64,000 nucleotides of DNA, taken from Fasciola hepatica (lineage: Eukaryota > Platyhelminthes > Trematoda > Plagiorchiida > Fasciolidae). Location: positions 2,184,501 to 2,248,500 of the forward strand of contig CANUEZ040000164.1 in NCBI GenBank assembly GCA_948099385.1. Reading direction: 5' to 3'. This document shows, piece by piece, positions 26,901 through 35,200 of this stretch. The notes beneath the pieces are model-generated. The model was not told the DNA's origin. It searched no databases and saw nothing but the letters and a program-made list of their open reading frames with translations. Every line of letters begins with the position of its first letter. The first letter of the stretch is position 1. Made by a program: the position numbers and the translations under genes.

Positions 26901-28162
26901 TGCTTAGCGGGCGCTCGTATTCGCGCGAGAATCAAGCTTGGTTTAGATCTGGTTGAGGTTGTGTTGACCACATCTTCACTCTATTTAGGTATATTGGAGA
27001 CTATGACTCGGTATCGCGATCAGTGAAGCTCTTGTATTCAAAAACTTTGCGGCTTGGTACTATTTACGGTTTTATTATTGGTCTTTTCACACTCATGTTT
27101 TTCCCCATTATTTTAGATTGAGATTGTCACTGAGCGATAGAAACCAGTGCATGGTGAATGGTTGTTTAGAATGCCTTTTCCATATCATGGTGCTTACCAA
27201 ATTGGTTTCGCAAATGGTAACGACATTTGTACCCTAATTTTATCCCACTGTCGTCTGTTGTTCTCCTTGACAGGGAAAATCTATGACAAGACGATGAGTA
27301 GTTTCTTATTCAACTTGAACCGTGATTTTGTGGTCGACGCAACACGCAAAGGGAACAAAATTCGATTTGCTAATCACTCAGTGAATCCGAATTGTCATGC
27401 CAAAGTAAGTGAGAGCCTGGTTGCAGCCTGTTCCTTCAGTTGTTATGGTGTCTTGACAAACCTTCATTTGCGGCTTTCGTATCCTCATCGAATGCCGAGA
27501 AAAGGCTGTTGCTGTAAAATCAGTTTAACCGTGCAGTCTGAGGAACGATGAGCGTGCTCGCGGAATGACCCGAATAGTCGTTGGCTGTGTTAGGTTAATG
27601 GCAAGCTCCGGGAGAACCGTAGCCGAACTAAAAAATGATGTACTTCAAGTCGCCCAAAGTATTGATTTGTCTGAGAAGGCGGCGCACTACTTCACACAAT
27701 GAACGATGGGATGTCTGTTTTGTACATCGCGATAAGTCTTTGGTGAATAGGGCCAAACTGTCTTAACCACGAACATTGAAGGAGGACAGACAGTGAGTCG
27801 ATACGGTTATTTTGCCCTCTTTTTCCTTTATTCTATAGCGTATGATGTTAGTCAGTTTTTTGTGAGTTAGGTGCACGTACCAATGGTCAGGTGTCTGCAA
27901 TCCGATGGTGGTTGAATGGATTAGAATGTTTGCTTACCACCTCGGAAGTCAGAGGCTCGATGCAGCGCAATCATCAGTTACTTTGGTGGTAGACAGTAAT
28001 TCACTTTCCTCCGGCTCGTTAACACACCTGACCCATTGGGACCTTTTGTGGTTCTCCATTTCAAGTACCAGGGTATGGCCTCCGGTTATCCCTAATAACA
28101 CAATGGGCCTTTGTGGCAATGGGGTATATCCGACGCCTCTGTGCTTTGAACCAAATTATCAG

Positions 28163-28215
<53 letters not shown>

Positions 28216-28490
28216 TTTGCGGCATAGTTCTTTCAGTCAGAGCACCTTTCTCCGCATAGGTGATGATGGTCAACGGAGATCATCGAATCGGGATCTTTGC
28301 GAAACGTGCTATCGCGCCGGGAGAGGAGTTGTTCTTTGACTATCGATACGGTCCGACTGAACAATTGAAGTATGTTGGAATCGAACGGGATACAGATGCT
28401 CCCGGGAAGACTTTGCCTATCCCTCTCGAGCTGCAAAGTTTTATTGCCCAGTCGTCGCAGGCAATGAAAAATGGTGCTCCCGGCAATTGA
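11468..28490 (+). CDS. EZH2: EZH2 / Enhancer of zeste, histone H3 Lys27 methyltransferase
   Basis: This is the catalytic subunit of Polycomb repressive complex 2 in the nucleus. Twelve coding exons with AG/GT borders fit in phase and total 3234 nt (1077 residues plus stop): 11468-12085, 18309-18812, 19302-19568, 20102-20191, 20988-21216, 21530-21759, 22276-22645, 23785-23980, 24867-25139, 25520-25614, 27274-27404, 28260-28490. Domains in order: basic N-terminal helix region (about 79-125), [11 protein letters not shown] block with NYDGRLHG (213-255), [10 protein letters not shown] (about 536), SANT2-like WTPSEISMF (603-646), CXC Cys clusters (about 794-925), SET (about 927-1044) with [16 protein letters not shown] (989-998) and ELFFDYRY (1024-1031). 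Human EZH2 is about 750 residues, so this protein is long, mainly through linkers. The start ATG has G at -3 and +4; the exon frame is open to its acceptor at 11447, so an earlier start cannot be excluded. Confidence 0.92.
12295..12380 (+). repeat. tRNA-like SINE head
   Basis: GGCTAGTCTGGTGGTTTGAG resembles an A box region and GGGTTCGAGCC a B box, spaced as in a tRNA. It sits directly upstream of a full SINE copy, so it is more likely a SINE head fragment than a tRNA gene. Confidence 0.5.
12411..12680 (+). repeat. tRNA-derived SINE copy
   Basis: Head GGTGGCGGTCGAATGGTTTA with B box GGCTCGAATC at 12,461; body with TTTGGTGGTAGACAATAATC, CCTAATGTGGTTCTTCGCC and GTTGCACTCATGCCTAAGC; A-rich end GTAATAAAAAAG. 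Very similar to the copy at 4846. Lies in EZH2 intron 1. Confidence 0.8.
12930..13115 (+). repeat. SINE copy, 5'-truncated
   Basis: SINE body without the tRNA head: GGTAGTAATCCACTGTTGTC, then ACCACACCTGACCTGATGTG and GGCAAGCATGTAATAA. In EZH2 intron 1. Confidence 0.7.
13120..14880. other. unassigned part of EZH2 intron 1
   Basis: No exon is supported. A weak B-box-like AAGTTCGAATTCC occurs near 13,495. The stretch 13,790-14,530 is more GC-balanced than its surroundings and leads directly into the LINE at 14,900, so it may be that element's 5' region, but no motif proves it. Confidence 0.3.
14900..17095 (+). mobile_element. CR1/RTE-like LINE with internal deletion
   Basis: An endonuclease fragment is seen in several frames: GQAGVGIA near 15,030, [20 protein letters not shown] near 15,105-15,170, [11 protein letters not shown] near 15,280, and [20 protein letters not shown] near 15,440. 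Reverse transcriptase fingers follow: [15 protein letters not shown], then [20 protein letters not shown] and [19 protein letters not shown] (to 16,545). The catalytic palm is absent. The sequence resumes with a C-terminal [20 protein letters not shown] and [12 protein letters not shown]. It ends at a tail of TGAAC repeats near 17,075-17,092. It lies in EZH2 intron 1, same strand as the gene. Confidence 0.85.
17096..18308. other. end of EZH2 intron 1
   Basis: No motif recognised. An open frame at 17,729-18,004 contains a hydrophobic stretch ([18 protein letters not shown]) but has no supporting splice context. Confidence 0.3.
18309..18812 (+). CDS. EZH2: EZH2 coding exon 2
   Basis: Residues 207-374. 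Opens [17 protein letters not shown], then [16 protein letters not shown] and [15 protein letters not shown], close to the conserved block of fly and human proteins. The second half is a Ser/Arg-rich linker with likely nuclear-localisation clusters ([17 protein letters not shown]). Acceptor CGCAG, donor GTGAGT. Confidence 0.93.
19302..19568 (+). CDS. EZH2: EZH2 coding exon 3
   Basis: Residues 375-463, mainly a Ser/Thr/Pro linker that includes a SPIKLEEPD motif shaped like a SUMO site, ending [15 protein letters not shown]. That end aligns with the start of the human segment before the Cys motif. Acceptor TTTTTTTCCAG, donor GTAAGC. Confidence 0.8.
20102..20191 (+). CDS. EZH2: EZH2 coding exon 4
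   Basis: Thirty residues, [20 protein letters not shown] then [10 protein letters not shown]. With the end of exon 3 it forms the helix pair that corresponds to human AISSMFPDKGTAEELKEKY. Phase 0 on both sides. Confidence 0.85.
20901..20935. repeat. (GA)n microsatellite
   Basis: A run of GA dinucleotides in EZH2 intron 4, about 50 bases before the acceptor of exon 5. Confidence 0.9.
20988..21216 (+). CDS. EZH2: EZH2 coding exon 5
   Basis: Carries [20 protein letters not shown] then HPYKST, nearly identical to the cysteine motif of other EZH2 proteins. Acceptor CTTGTAG, donor GTTAGT. Ends one base into a codon, completed by AA of exon 6. Confidence 0.93.
21530..21759 (+). CDS. EZH2: EZH2 coding exon 6
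   Basis: Residues about 570-646. Starts [16 protein letters not shown], then [16 protein letters not shown] and [14 protein letters not shown], the SANT2-like segment. Acceptor CTCCAG, donor GTAAGT. Confidence 0.92.
22276..22645 (+). CDS. EZH2: EZH2 coding exon 7
   Basis: Begins ILNYSAVRP, matching the end of SANT2. A Gly/Asn/Ala-rich linker follows, then [20 protein letters not shown] and RRSRKN, the basic segment before the CXC domain. Acceptor TATCCAG, donor GTTAGC. Confidence 0.88.
23205..23372 (+). repeat. SINE copy, 5'-truncated
   Basis: Contains CGTCGTCCGGTTCGTTGCCG, CACCTGACCTATTGTGACTC and CACTCAAGAGTAGGCATGTA, the SINE body in the usual order. In EZH2 intron 7. Confidence 0.65.
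23785..23980 (+). CDS. EZH2: EZH2 coding exon 8
   Basis: First half of the pre-SET CXC domain: [20 protein letters not shown], then [17 protein letters not shown]. All expected cysteines in this half are present. Acceptor TTTTTAG, donor GTGAGT. Confidence 0.94.
24150..24230 (-). repeat. SINE fragment
   Basis: On the minus strand: GTGGTAAACAGTCATCCACT, then CCAGCTCATTACCACACCCG, matching the middle of the SINE. In EZH2 intron 8. Confidence 0.6.
24246..24455 (-). repeat. SINE copy, head missing
   Basis: Minus strand reads TTTTGGTGGTAGACAGTAAT, GACCTATTGGGACCTTATGT, and ends GCGCAAGCATGTAATAAAAA. Adjacent to the previous fragment, in the same intron. Confidence 0.75.
24867..25139 (+). CDS. EZH2: EZH2 coding exon 9
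   Basis: Second half of [23 protein letters not shown], then [14 protein letters not shown]. About 30 residues with no close counterpart in human EZH2 follow, then [20 protein letters not shown] and DVAG. In the usual CxxC pair before IQRG the second cysteine is Val here. Donor GTGAGT. Confidence 0.94.
25520..25614 (+). CDS. EZH2: EZH2 coding exon 10
   Basis: SET domain start: [20 protein letters not shown] then [12 protein letters not shown]. Tyr944 of the EYCGEI motif corresponds to the substrate-channel tyrosine known as Y641 in human numbering. Acceptor TTTCAG, donor GTAAGT. Confidence 0.95.
26640..27165 (+). mobile_element. LINE fragment in EZH2 intron 10
   Basis: Degenerate reverse transcriptase fingers: [20 protein letters not shown] near 26,760 and a [14 protein letters not shown] segment near 26,850. 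After CACATCTTC (about 26,975) it jumps to the C-terminal [14 protein letters not shown] end and a 3' tail that matches 16,930-17,060. This is the same layout as the LINE at 14,900. Confidence 0.75.
27274..27404 (+). CDS. EZH2: EZH2 coding exon 11
   Basis: SET core: [40 protein letters not shown]. The NHS motif that binds the cofactor is intact. Acceptor TTGACAG, donor GTAAGT. Confidence 0.95.
27906..28165 (+). repeat. tRNA-derived SINE copy
   Basis: Head GGTGGTTGAATGGATTAGAA, B-box-like GAGGCTCGATGC, then TTTGGTGGTAGACAGTAATT and ATTGGGACCTTTTGTGGTTC. It ends directly in a (TA)n run. In EZH2 intron 11, less than 100 bases from the last exon's acceptor. Confidence 0.75.
28166..28213. repeat. 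(TA)n microsatellite
   Basis: About 24 TA units between the SINE and the acceptor of the last EZH2 exon. Confidence 0.95.
28260..28490 (+). CDS. EZH2: EZH2 coding exon 12 (terminal)
   Basis: SET end: [18 protein letters not shown], then [12 protein letters not shown] and YVGIERD, then about 32 extra residues and a TGA stop at 28488. Human EZH2 ends shortly after the YVGIER motif, so the tail is an extension. Acceptor CGCATAG. Confidence 0.95.
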   Translation: MMMVNGDHRIGIFAKRAIAPGEELFFDYRYGPTEQLKYVGIERDTDAPGKTLPIPLELQSFIAQSSQAMKNGAPGN

Positions 28491-30430
28491 AGTTCGTTGG
28501 TGATGCCTGCTGGTGGCGCTTTCAAAGGTGCGTTCGCAACTCTCAATGGGCTACTGCTTTTTATCTAAGTAGTCCAGTCGTTTGCGTTTAATTATAAGCA
28601 ATGCACATGCAGGCTTTTCTTTTGACTGCAAATCACCCGAGGACACACTCCCCCCCACTCCAAATGCAGCAGGTTATCAAACAGCTACCATGGTGAAATC
28701 CACACTTCTATCCTGGATTTCTCAAGTATCCTACCAATATTATGTTATAAGAAGAAAGTAAGTGATAAAACAAAAGTTCGTTTTGTGCAGAATGTTCTTC
28801 ATGAATGGGCACACCCCTGGAGCTTAGAATTTCTACTATTACTACTGAGAACAGTAGCAGTAGCCAGATTTGAACGTTTTCTGAATTCTCACGAGGAAAA
28901 ATTGTCCACTTGAGAAAACGGTAAACGACAACAGAATTTGTAAATTATACATACAAAAATACTAGTTTACCCACAGAATGATTGAATAAAGCTACCTACG
29001 TAAATGAAGTGAACCTTTAGTGGTATATAAACTAGCATGAACTTACTCATTGTGAATAGACGGGCCATGTTGGTCAATTTAGAAGCGTCTTGCATGGAAA
29101 ACCCGTATATTCACTTCGCTTTCCTGAATGTGGAAGACTTCAGTTGGAATAACCATTAGCGGTTGTTGGATTGTGACTGTTCTGATTGCTGCTTCTCACC
29201 AGCAACCCAACTAGAAGATAAAAGTTATCAATATTAAAGCAAAGTAGGAAGAGAGGTTAAACCAATGATAGCATTATGATGTACGCGATTTAAGTTGAAA
29301 TTTCTATTTACTCGCACTTCTGCATATCGCTATTCTATCTTGCCGTATATTGTTTGTGTGCTTGTTGAAAGTCACCGCAGACCTACGGAACTGTTTACTT
29401 GAATAAAAGCCACCATCTTTTGCATGTATTTCCCGATTCCGTATTTTATATTCACAGACATGCAAATGCTAAAAGTCCACCCAGTTAAGCAATAAGCTAC
29501 CCATAACTTGAGTACAAAAGCGTCGCTTGTCATGATGTGTAGTCATATCTTCCTGTCTGCCCATGATCACTGATTATATGGATTTCGTGGAATTCCGAGA
29601 CAAGAAAAATAATCAAATGCAGTGGTCCGGCTCAATATATTGCACCCACCTGATGGATGTCCACCTAACGGCGCTTACCCTAACAAGGTTTATGCAGCTT
29701 TTGATAAGTGCTAAATGTTTACTTGGTAAAGTCGACATTACCAACCTGACAGTGGGTTAAACCTAGTCGAATACCCGGCATACTGTGATAAAACTAATAT
29801 TTGCATATTAGTAACAATTGTTAGCTTCCTGACACTAATTTCAATAAAGCCGGTAAACAGGTATGATAAACACGTTAGATAGTTCTGGAAGAAAACATTG
29901 TGACTGCGATTGCCGTGTGTACGGTAATGTGTGCTTATTTCTTGTTGTCCGGTGATTGATAGAGTTTCTGATAGTTATAGTTAAGTATTAGTTCGAGTAA
30001 CTTGACCGGATGTTAGATATGTTGGTAAGTTCTACTTCATTGAACTTCACTCCCCAATACTGAAGTGAACTGCAATAAGGTAGTAGTGAAACCATACAGT
30101 TCTTTTGGACCGTGAAGTCGTCGAGATAACTGAATGAGAACATCAGTCTGTATTCCGTTCACTTCGACCATTTTGGCAAAATAGATATGCCAAGGAAGCT
30201 GATGCTCACATAATTTCATCACAGTGTAGACGTGGCAGTGATTAGTATTCACGCCTATACCGTACAGGAGCACCATTCAGTCAGCAAGAGGCAAGACTGC
30301 CTCAGCAATGGAATGACTGGGAAGCACGACCAGTTGATGAACTTCGACCATCGAATATATATTGCCATTGTGACTGAAATAACTAGCTTGTTCGTGGGTA
30401 CCTATTCGTGGACCTGTGGCTGCGTCTAAG
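28491..30430. other. EZH2 3' flank without recognised gene
   Basis: Contains the presumed 3' UTR and AT-rich DNA. No protein domain, LINE or SINE motif was recognised. Confidence 0.4.
28985..28990 (+). other. EZH2: possible EZH2 poly(A) signal
   Basis: First AATAAA seen downstream of the EZH2 stop, about 495 bases into the presumed 3' UTR. Further hexamers follow near 29,402 and 29,844, so which one is used is unknown. Confidence 0.35.
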
Positions 30431-30439
30431 CGGTTAGCA

Positions 30440-31816
30440 CAAGCTCTAGTTGTGTTTATCAGACAATATAATCCAATCTTCGTCCTCTAATAATAACCAC
30501 CCTAAATCCTTAAGAGTGCTAGATGCAAATGGACCTCTGGTGTTTCAATCTCGTAACTATTACTTCATCTTGTCAATCCCTATCAGTACTGCTCATAAGC
30601 GATGAGTAGCCCAACACACTTTCCCTACATTCACCGTAAAAAGTTCACCCTTAGCAGTGCAGTTGCTTCCGTCAATGGTAGGTCACTCTGCTTGCACGTC
30701 TTCGCGTTAAAGCGCCGAGATGGTTTCCTGGTCACACTTAATCGCGCTGTGCGGGGCACTAGGACTAGTTTCGCCCAACAATCCTTAAGATTGTCTCACC
30801 ACTGTGTGTATATTGTGGTTAGCGCACACAAGCCAACGCACGTGCATGCACCAACAAACACACACCTCCTCTTACACCCACCACAAATATGTGTGGGCAA
30901 TTATTACTGCCTTTCGACATGGTTCACTCGTCACCTGCAGTATACCATAAAACTACAACAGTGATGAGACCAGTTCATTATCGCTAATGCGGTAATCAAA
31001 TGGTAGCTGTGTTTCTTACCATAGTGATGAATGAGTATAAAAGCAGGCAGTCATAGTTGAGGAGAGAACAATAGTAGAATGGAAATTGGGAAGGTAATAA
31101 CAATGAGGGCTGGGTCTTCATTCACGCGTCCGGTGGACGCTTCACCGCCCGCTAACAGGCGTCCACTGCTATTCGGTCAGATGCAACCTCTGGTGCTCTC
31201 ACTCTACTGAGCCATCCGAAAGACTGGGACATGCAGGACCTACAACATAATGCCTACGTGTCTCCTACCAGCAGGGTCTCTCAGAGCCTCTGGCTAACTA
31301 ACTTTAGTCGACCTGTGGTTGCATTTCTGCCCTGCCAGTGTGTTGTCTGAACTGGAGATTGCCAGTTTCAGTTTCAGAAAACGTTCCACATGAGAAATTC
31401 AGATCGACACAAACAATCCCGTCATTTGTGCCAAAATGCTTCTAAAATGCCATTGACCACGAGAGGTGTGCAACGGAGTAGGGATATTTCTTGCGGCAGG
31501 TGACGAGTGAACCATGTCGAAAGGCAGTAACAATTGCCCACACATATTTGTGGTGGGTGTAAGAGGAGGTGTGTGTTTGTTGGTGCATGCACGTGCGTTG
31601 GCTTGTGTGCGCTAACCACAATATACACACAGTGGTGAGACAATCTTAGGGATTGTTGGGCGAAACTAGTCCTAGTGCCCCGCACAGCGCGATTAAGTGT
31701 GACCAGGAAACCATCTCGGCGCTTTAACGCGAAGACGTGCAAGCAGAGTGACCTACCATCGACTGCATTGCTAAGGGTGAACTGTGCGCGGTGAATACAA
31801 GACTTATAGGATATGC

Positions 31817-31873
<57 letters not shown>

Positions 31874-32235
31874 CTAGGAATAAATAATTTTGATGGCTGC
31901 CAAGGACGTTTTAAGACACAGGCATTGTTCGTAATTTATGCTTTTGTAACCTATAGATGTAATTGTTTTAGCCGCGATGATGTAACCGAAAAGGAGTTTG
32001 TCCGCTATTCATGTTTTATGGATAAGGTGTAGGGCAAGTGTGTTGGGCTAATCATCGCTCATGAGCAGTACTTATTGGGATTGACAAGATGAAGTCATAA
32101 TTAGGAAAGAGGTTGAAATACCACTGAGGTCCATTTGTATCTAGCTGAGAATAGCGGAATCCTCTATCATCCTAAAGGAATAAAGGTGGTTATGATTAGC
32201 AAACAACAGACTAGTGTTTGTCATGGCAACCACTA
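30440..32235. repeat. long-inverted-repeat (foldback-like) element
   Basis: The left arm, about 30,470-30,945, is inverted at about 31,493-32,200. One arm carries CTTGCACGTCTTCGCGTTAA and CACACAAGCCAACGCACGTG; the other carries their reverse complements. The right arm is split by an insertion near 31,790-32,030 that includes a (TA)n array. Outside it the arms match again: GATGAGTAGCCCAACACACT on the left, AGTGTGTTGGGCTAATCATC-like on the right. The centre (30,965-31,420) is unique, with a CGTCCGGTGGACGC word but no coding motif. Confidence 0.75.
31819..31871. repeat. (TA)n microsatellite
   Basis: About 26 TA units within the insertion that splits the right arm of the inverted-repeat element. 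Confidence 0.95.
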
Positions 32236-32239
32236 TATA

Positions 32240-35200
32240 GTTCATTGGTCTTTCTCCGTGTTCTGAATGATACTCTCTGGAGAAATTATGACTACAGTAT
32301 AGATACAGCTTGAGCTGTACATCTATTTTCCATAACTTGTTCATGTTCTTTTTCATCGTTATTCTTCAAGACGTTTTTCATCGATAAATCGCCTATAGAA
32401 TCACCTTTTGTGTTTTGAAACCGTGAGGGTCGGAACAACTGTTTGGTTTGTTCTGAAATGTAACTTTTCCAGTTATTTTTTAAAGTGTACATCATGCTGC
32501 GTACCATATTACAGATACGACCCCGTCGACTATCCCATATCTGATGGTAACGATTACAGATTCTCAAATTGTTTGGCGAAATACGCTTCCTCCACTACAT
32601 TTATACGCACGATGAACAAATAAACTGGTAAAAACTACCGCGTGGCTTTTATGTGTCACCGTTGAATGTTGACTGTTTCTCTTTTCCTATCCATTTTTAG
32701 AGTATTTCCTTTCCGCGGCGAATCCCAGCCTCTTATCGTCCTACGCAGTCAATTACAGTCGAGTGGTTCATTGCGTTTTGTCGTCAGTGGAGTGTGTTCT
32801 CCGACTCTTGTATTGTATCTCCTTTCCTTGTAAAACACCCCCCCCCTGTGAGCTGAACCACATTTGTATACTCCAGTTCACTTCTTATTCATTTTTGTTT
32901 TTGTTTTTCTCAATAGTAATAATAATAAAAAAGTCTGATGACAATCTAATTACGTTCTCACGGAACATCTTGGGACTGCAGAGCGCAGCTACGTGTGAGT
33001 AGCATTTCTCGTTTCTATTCGACAGCTTACCTTGAGAACTCCGCTCATTAGATTGACATGTTCGGGATAGCACTCTGAGTATGGATATGGATACCGAGGT
33101 GGTACTGATCGTAGCACGTGTAGTGGAGTGCCATAGGCGAAGTGGAGCAGTAGAGCAATGCCGTACAGGCTGACCAGTAGCCAAAATTCAGTTACCCACT
33201 AGTGTTTACGGAGAGAATTTCTTAGTGGGGTACCTTCTATCACGGGATCAGTGAAAACGCCCTTTATTAAAATAAACCTCTACGAGTGTGATCCATGTCA
33301 CCCAAGTGAACAAGCGAGTGTACCAAGATGCCTACCCACTTTGTTCGAAGTCACAAGATGAAATGTCACCGTACGTTCATTCTCAAACAGCTACTAACAG
33401 ATGAGAGATGAAGTCGCTATTATTTCCACTTTGAGTATGCTGTAGAGTGTTGAACTGGAAACGAGCAGAGGAGACGTGTTTCTTTTCGTCCCAAATGTTG
33501 TCCAATAACGGCAAAACAATCCAGGGTTCCTTCACCGGTGGGCTGGAGGGCATCTTTGTTCTTACTGCCCTAAGTTGTGGCGCGGGAACTCGATTTGTAT
33601 ATCATCAGCCAGTTTCCTCATACCAGCAACTACACGGAGTAACAACATAATCACAGTTTCCCGGTGTCTCCAGTTTTGGCGGGTGGGTTTGTCGGACAGT
33701 GAATTCCAGGATTGATCTCGGGTTGTTGTTGAATTAACCGTAGGCCGAATTATGTACTAATTCTTACCCTCAGTTTAATTGTAGAAGGCGGAGTTGGCTC
33801 AGCTTGTGTGCGTTCAGAGAAACGGCAGCAGGCCAGGGAGCGTAGACAGTCAACATGAGAGACCAAATGTGATCACAATGCCAGTGAAGACCAGTCGGCA
33901 CGTGGTTGATTAGTATTCATAAGCACGAGCATGTGTGGCTAAATGGTAGTTCTTTCTTTTTCCCAACTCTAGGACCACTCCCTGTTCATCTTGTACAGTG
34001 TGGTTTTTGAGTCGCGAAAAAAATTTGGGCTTGCCTAGGCCCACTTGAACCACATTTTGCACTGGACTGCTTTCCGGCTTGTGAGCAGGCAAATTATCGA
34101 AAAATCGACTTGGGATATCAGCGTCGGCCTGACAAAAATCTCGCCAGTGAAAGTTGCGATGAGGCCTCGATTATCGACGGACAAATACGAATATGTATTC
34201 AGCTCCCCTGAAGTCCACAAAGTTATGAAGCTGGTGGTCCAGATTGCTTATCGACAGTTTTGTTGCATGTTGTAACAAGTTAATGTTATCAATACCAATT
34301 CCTTTTTGATTATATCGAACAAATGAAAAATACGATCCGTACGGTACGGATAAAATTCCTTGGAGGCATGTGAGACTTTATTGCAAAAGATCCCTGATGT
34401 GAACCATGATGAGTATTACCACTCAAACAGCAGATCAGATACTGTGACCTCTAACGCCATAATTTTTTTTCTATTACTCATCGGGAACCGTGTAGTCATA
34501 TTGTTTCCAATGCTAAGCGGATGGATTCAGTTTTGTCAATCTATCAAATAAAGATGGATGGTGATTACTTTTGTTCTTTCTGGTGGAATACAGAGTAACT
34601 GTGATTATTATGTGCACGATTATTTGCGCGTATTCTGTAGTATTTGGCATAATTCGCGTTATCACCTTCTGACCACCATGACGCCGAAACAACCCAAGGG
34701 GGCACTGGCTTGTAGTAAAAATGGAATAACTTGATTGTCAATGCAATTTGTTGGAGTTTTCTGACTTTTCCTAATGATAAGTTTTGCTCGTTTCCCTAAA
34801 GTTTCGCTGAAGTGGTGTTTCATAGGTGCATTCCATTCCCCTAATAACTTGAGTATATTTGGAACGACCCCATTATTGGCTATCGAATTTGGTCCCGTTG
34901 GTTTGTGTGGGGCTTTTTTCTTCTTCTGTCATTATGATGCAAAGTGTCCATACGGATATGTCGCCATTCTGTCGAGGTTCATCCCTCTGTCTTTCCAGTG
35001 TGTGGCAGCTTTTCGCCTGTTATGGTAAAGTTGCATATCAGGGAAATTGGAGAATCTTGGACATGTCGGCAGTTTTTTTTGGAGTTCGTTGTTTCTTCAT
35101 TATTTTTGTCTGTCTCCTAGTGGAAGATTTTTTCATTTTGGAAGGGTCCATCGAAGTAATATCACGATTCAGTGTAATCTTTTACCTTATATTAGTCAGT

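Noticed and set aside
30602..30964. 120-codon open frame with an antisense twin at 31,422-31,742
   Set aside because: Explained by the inverted repeat; no recognisable domain.
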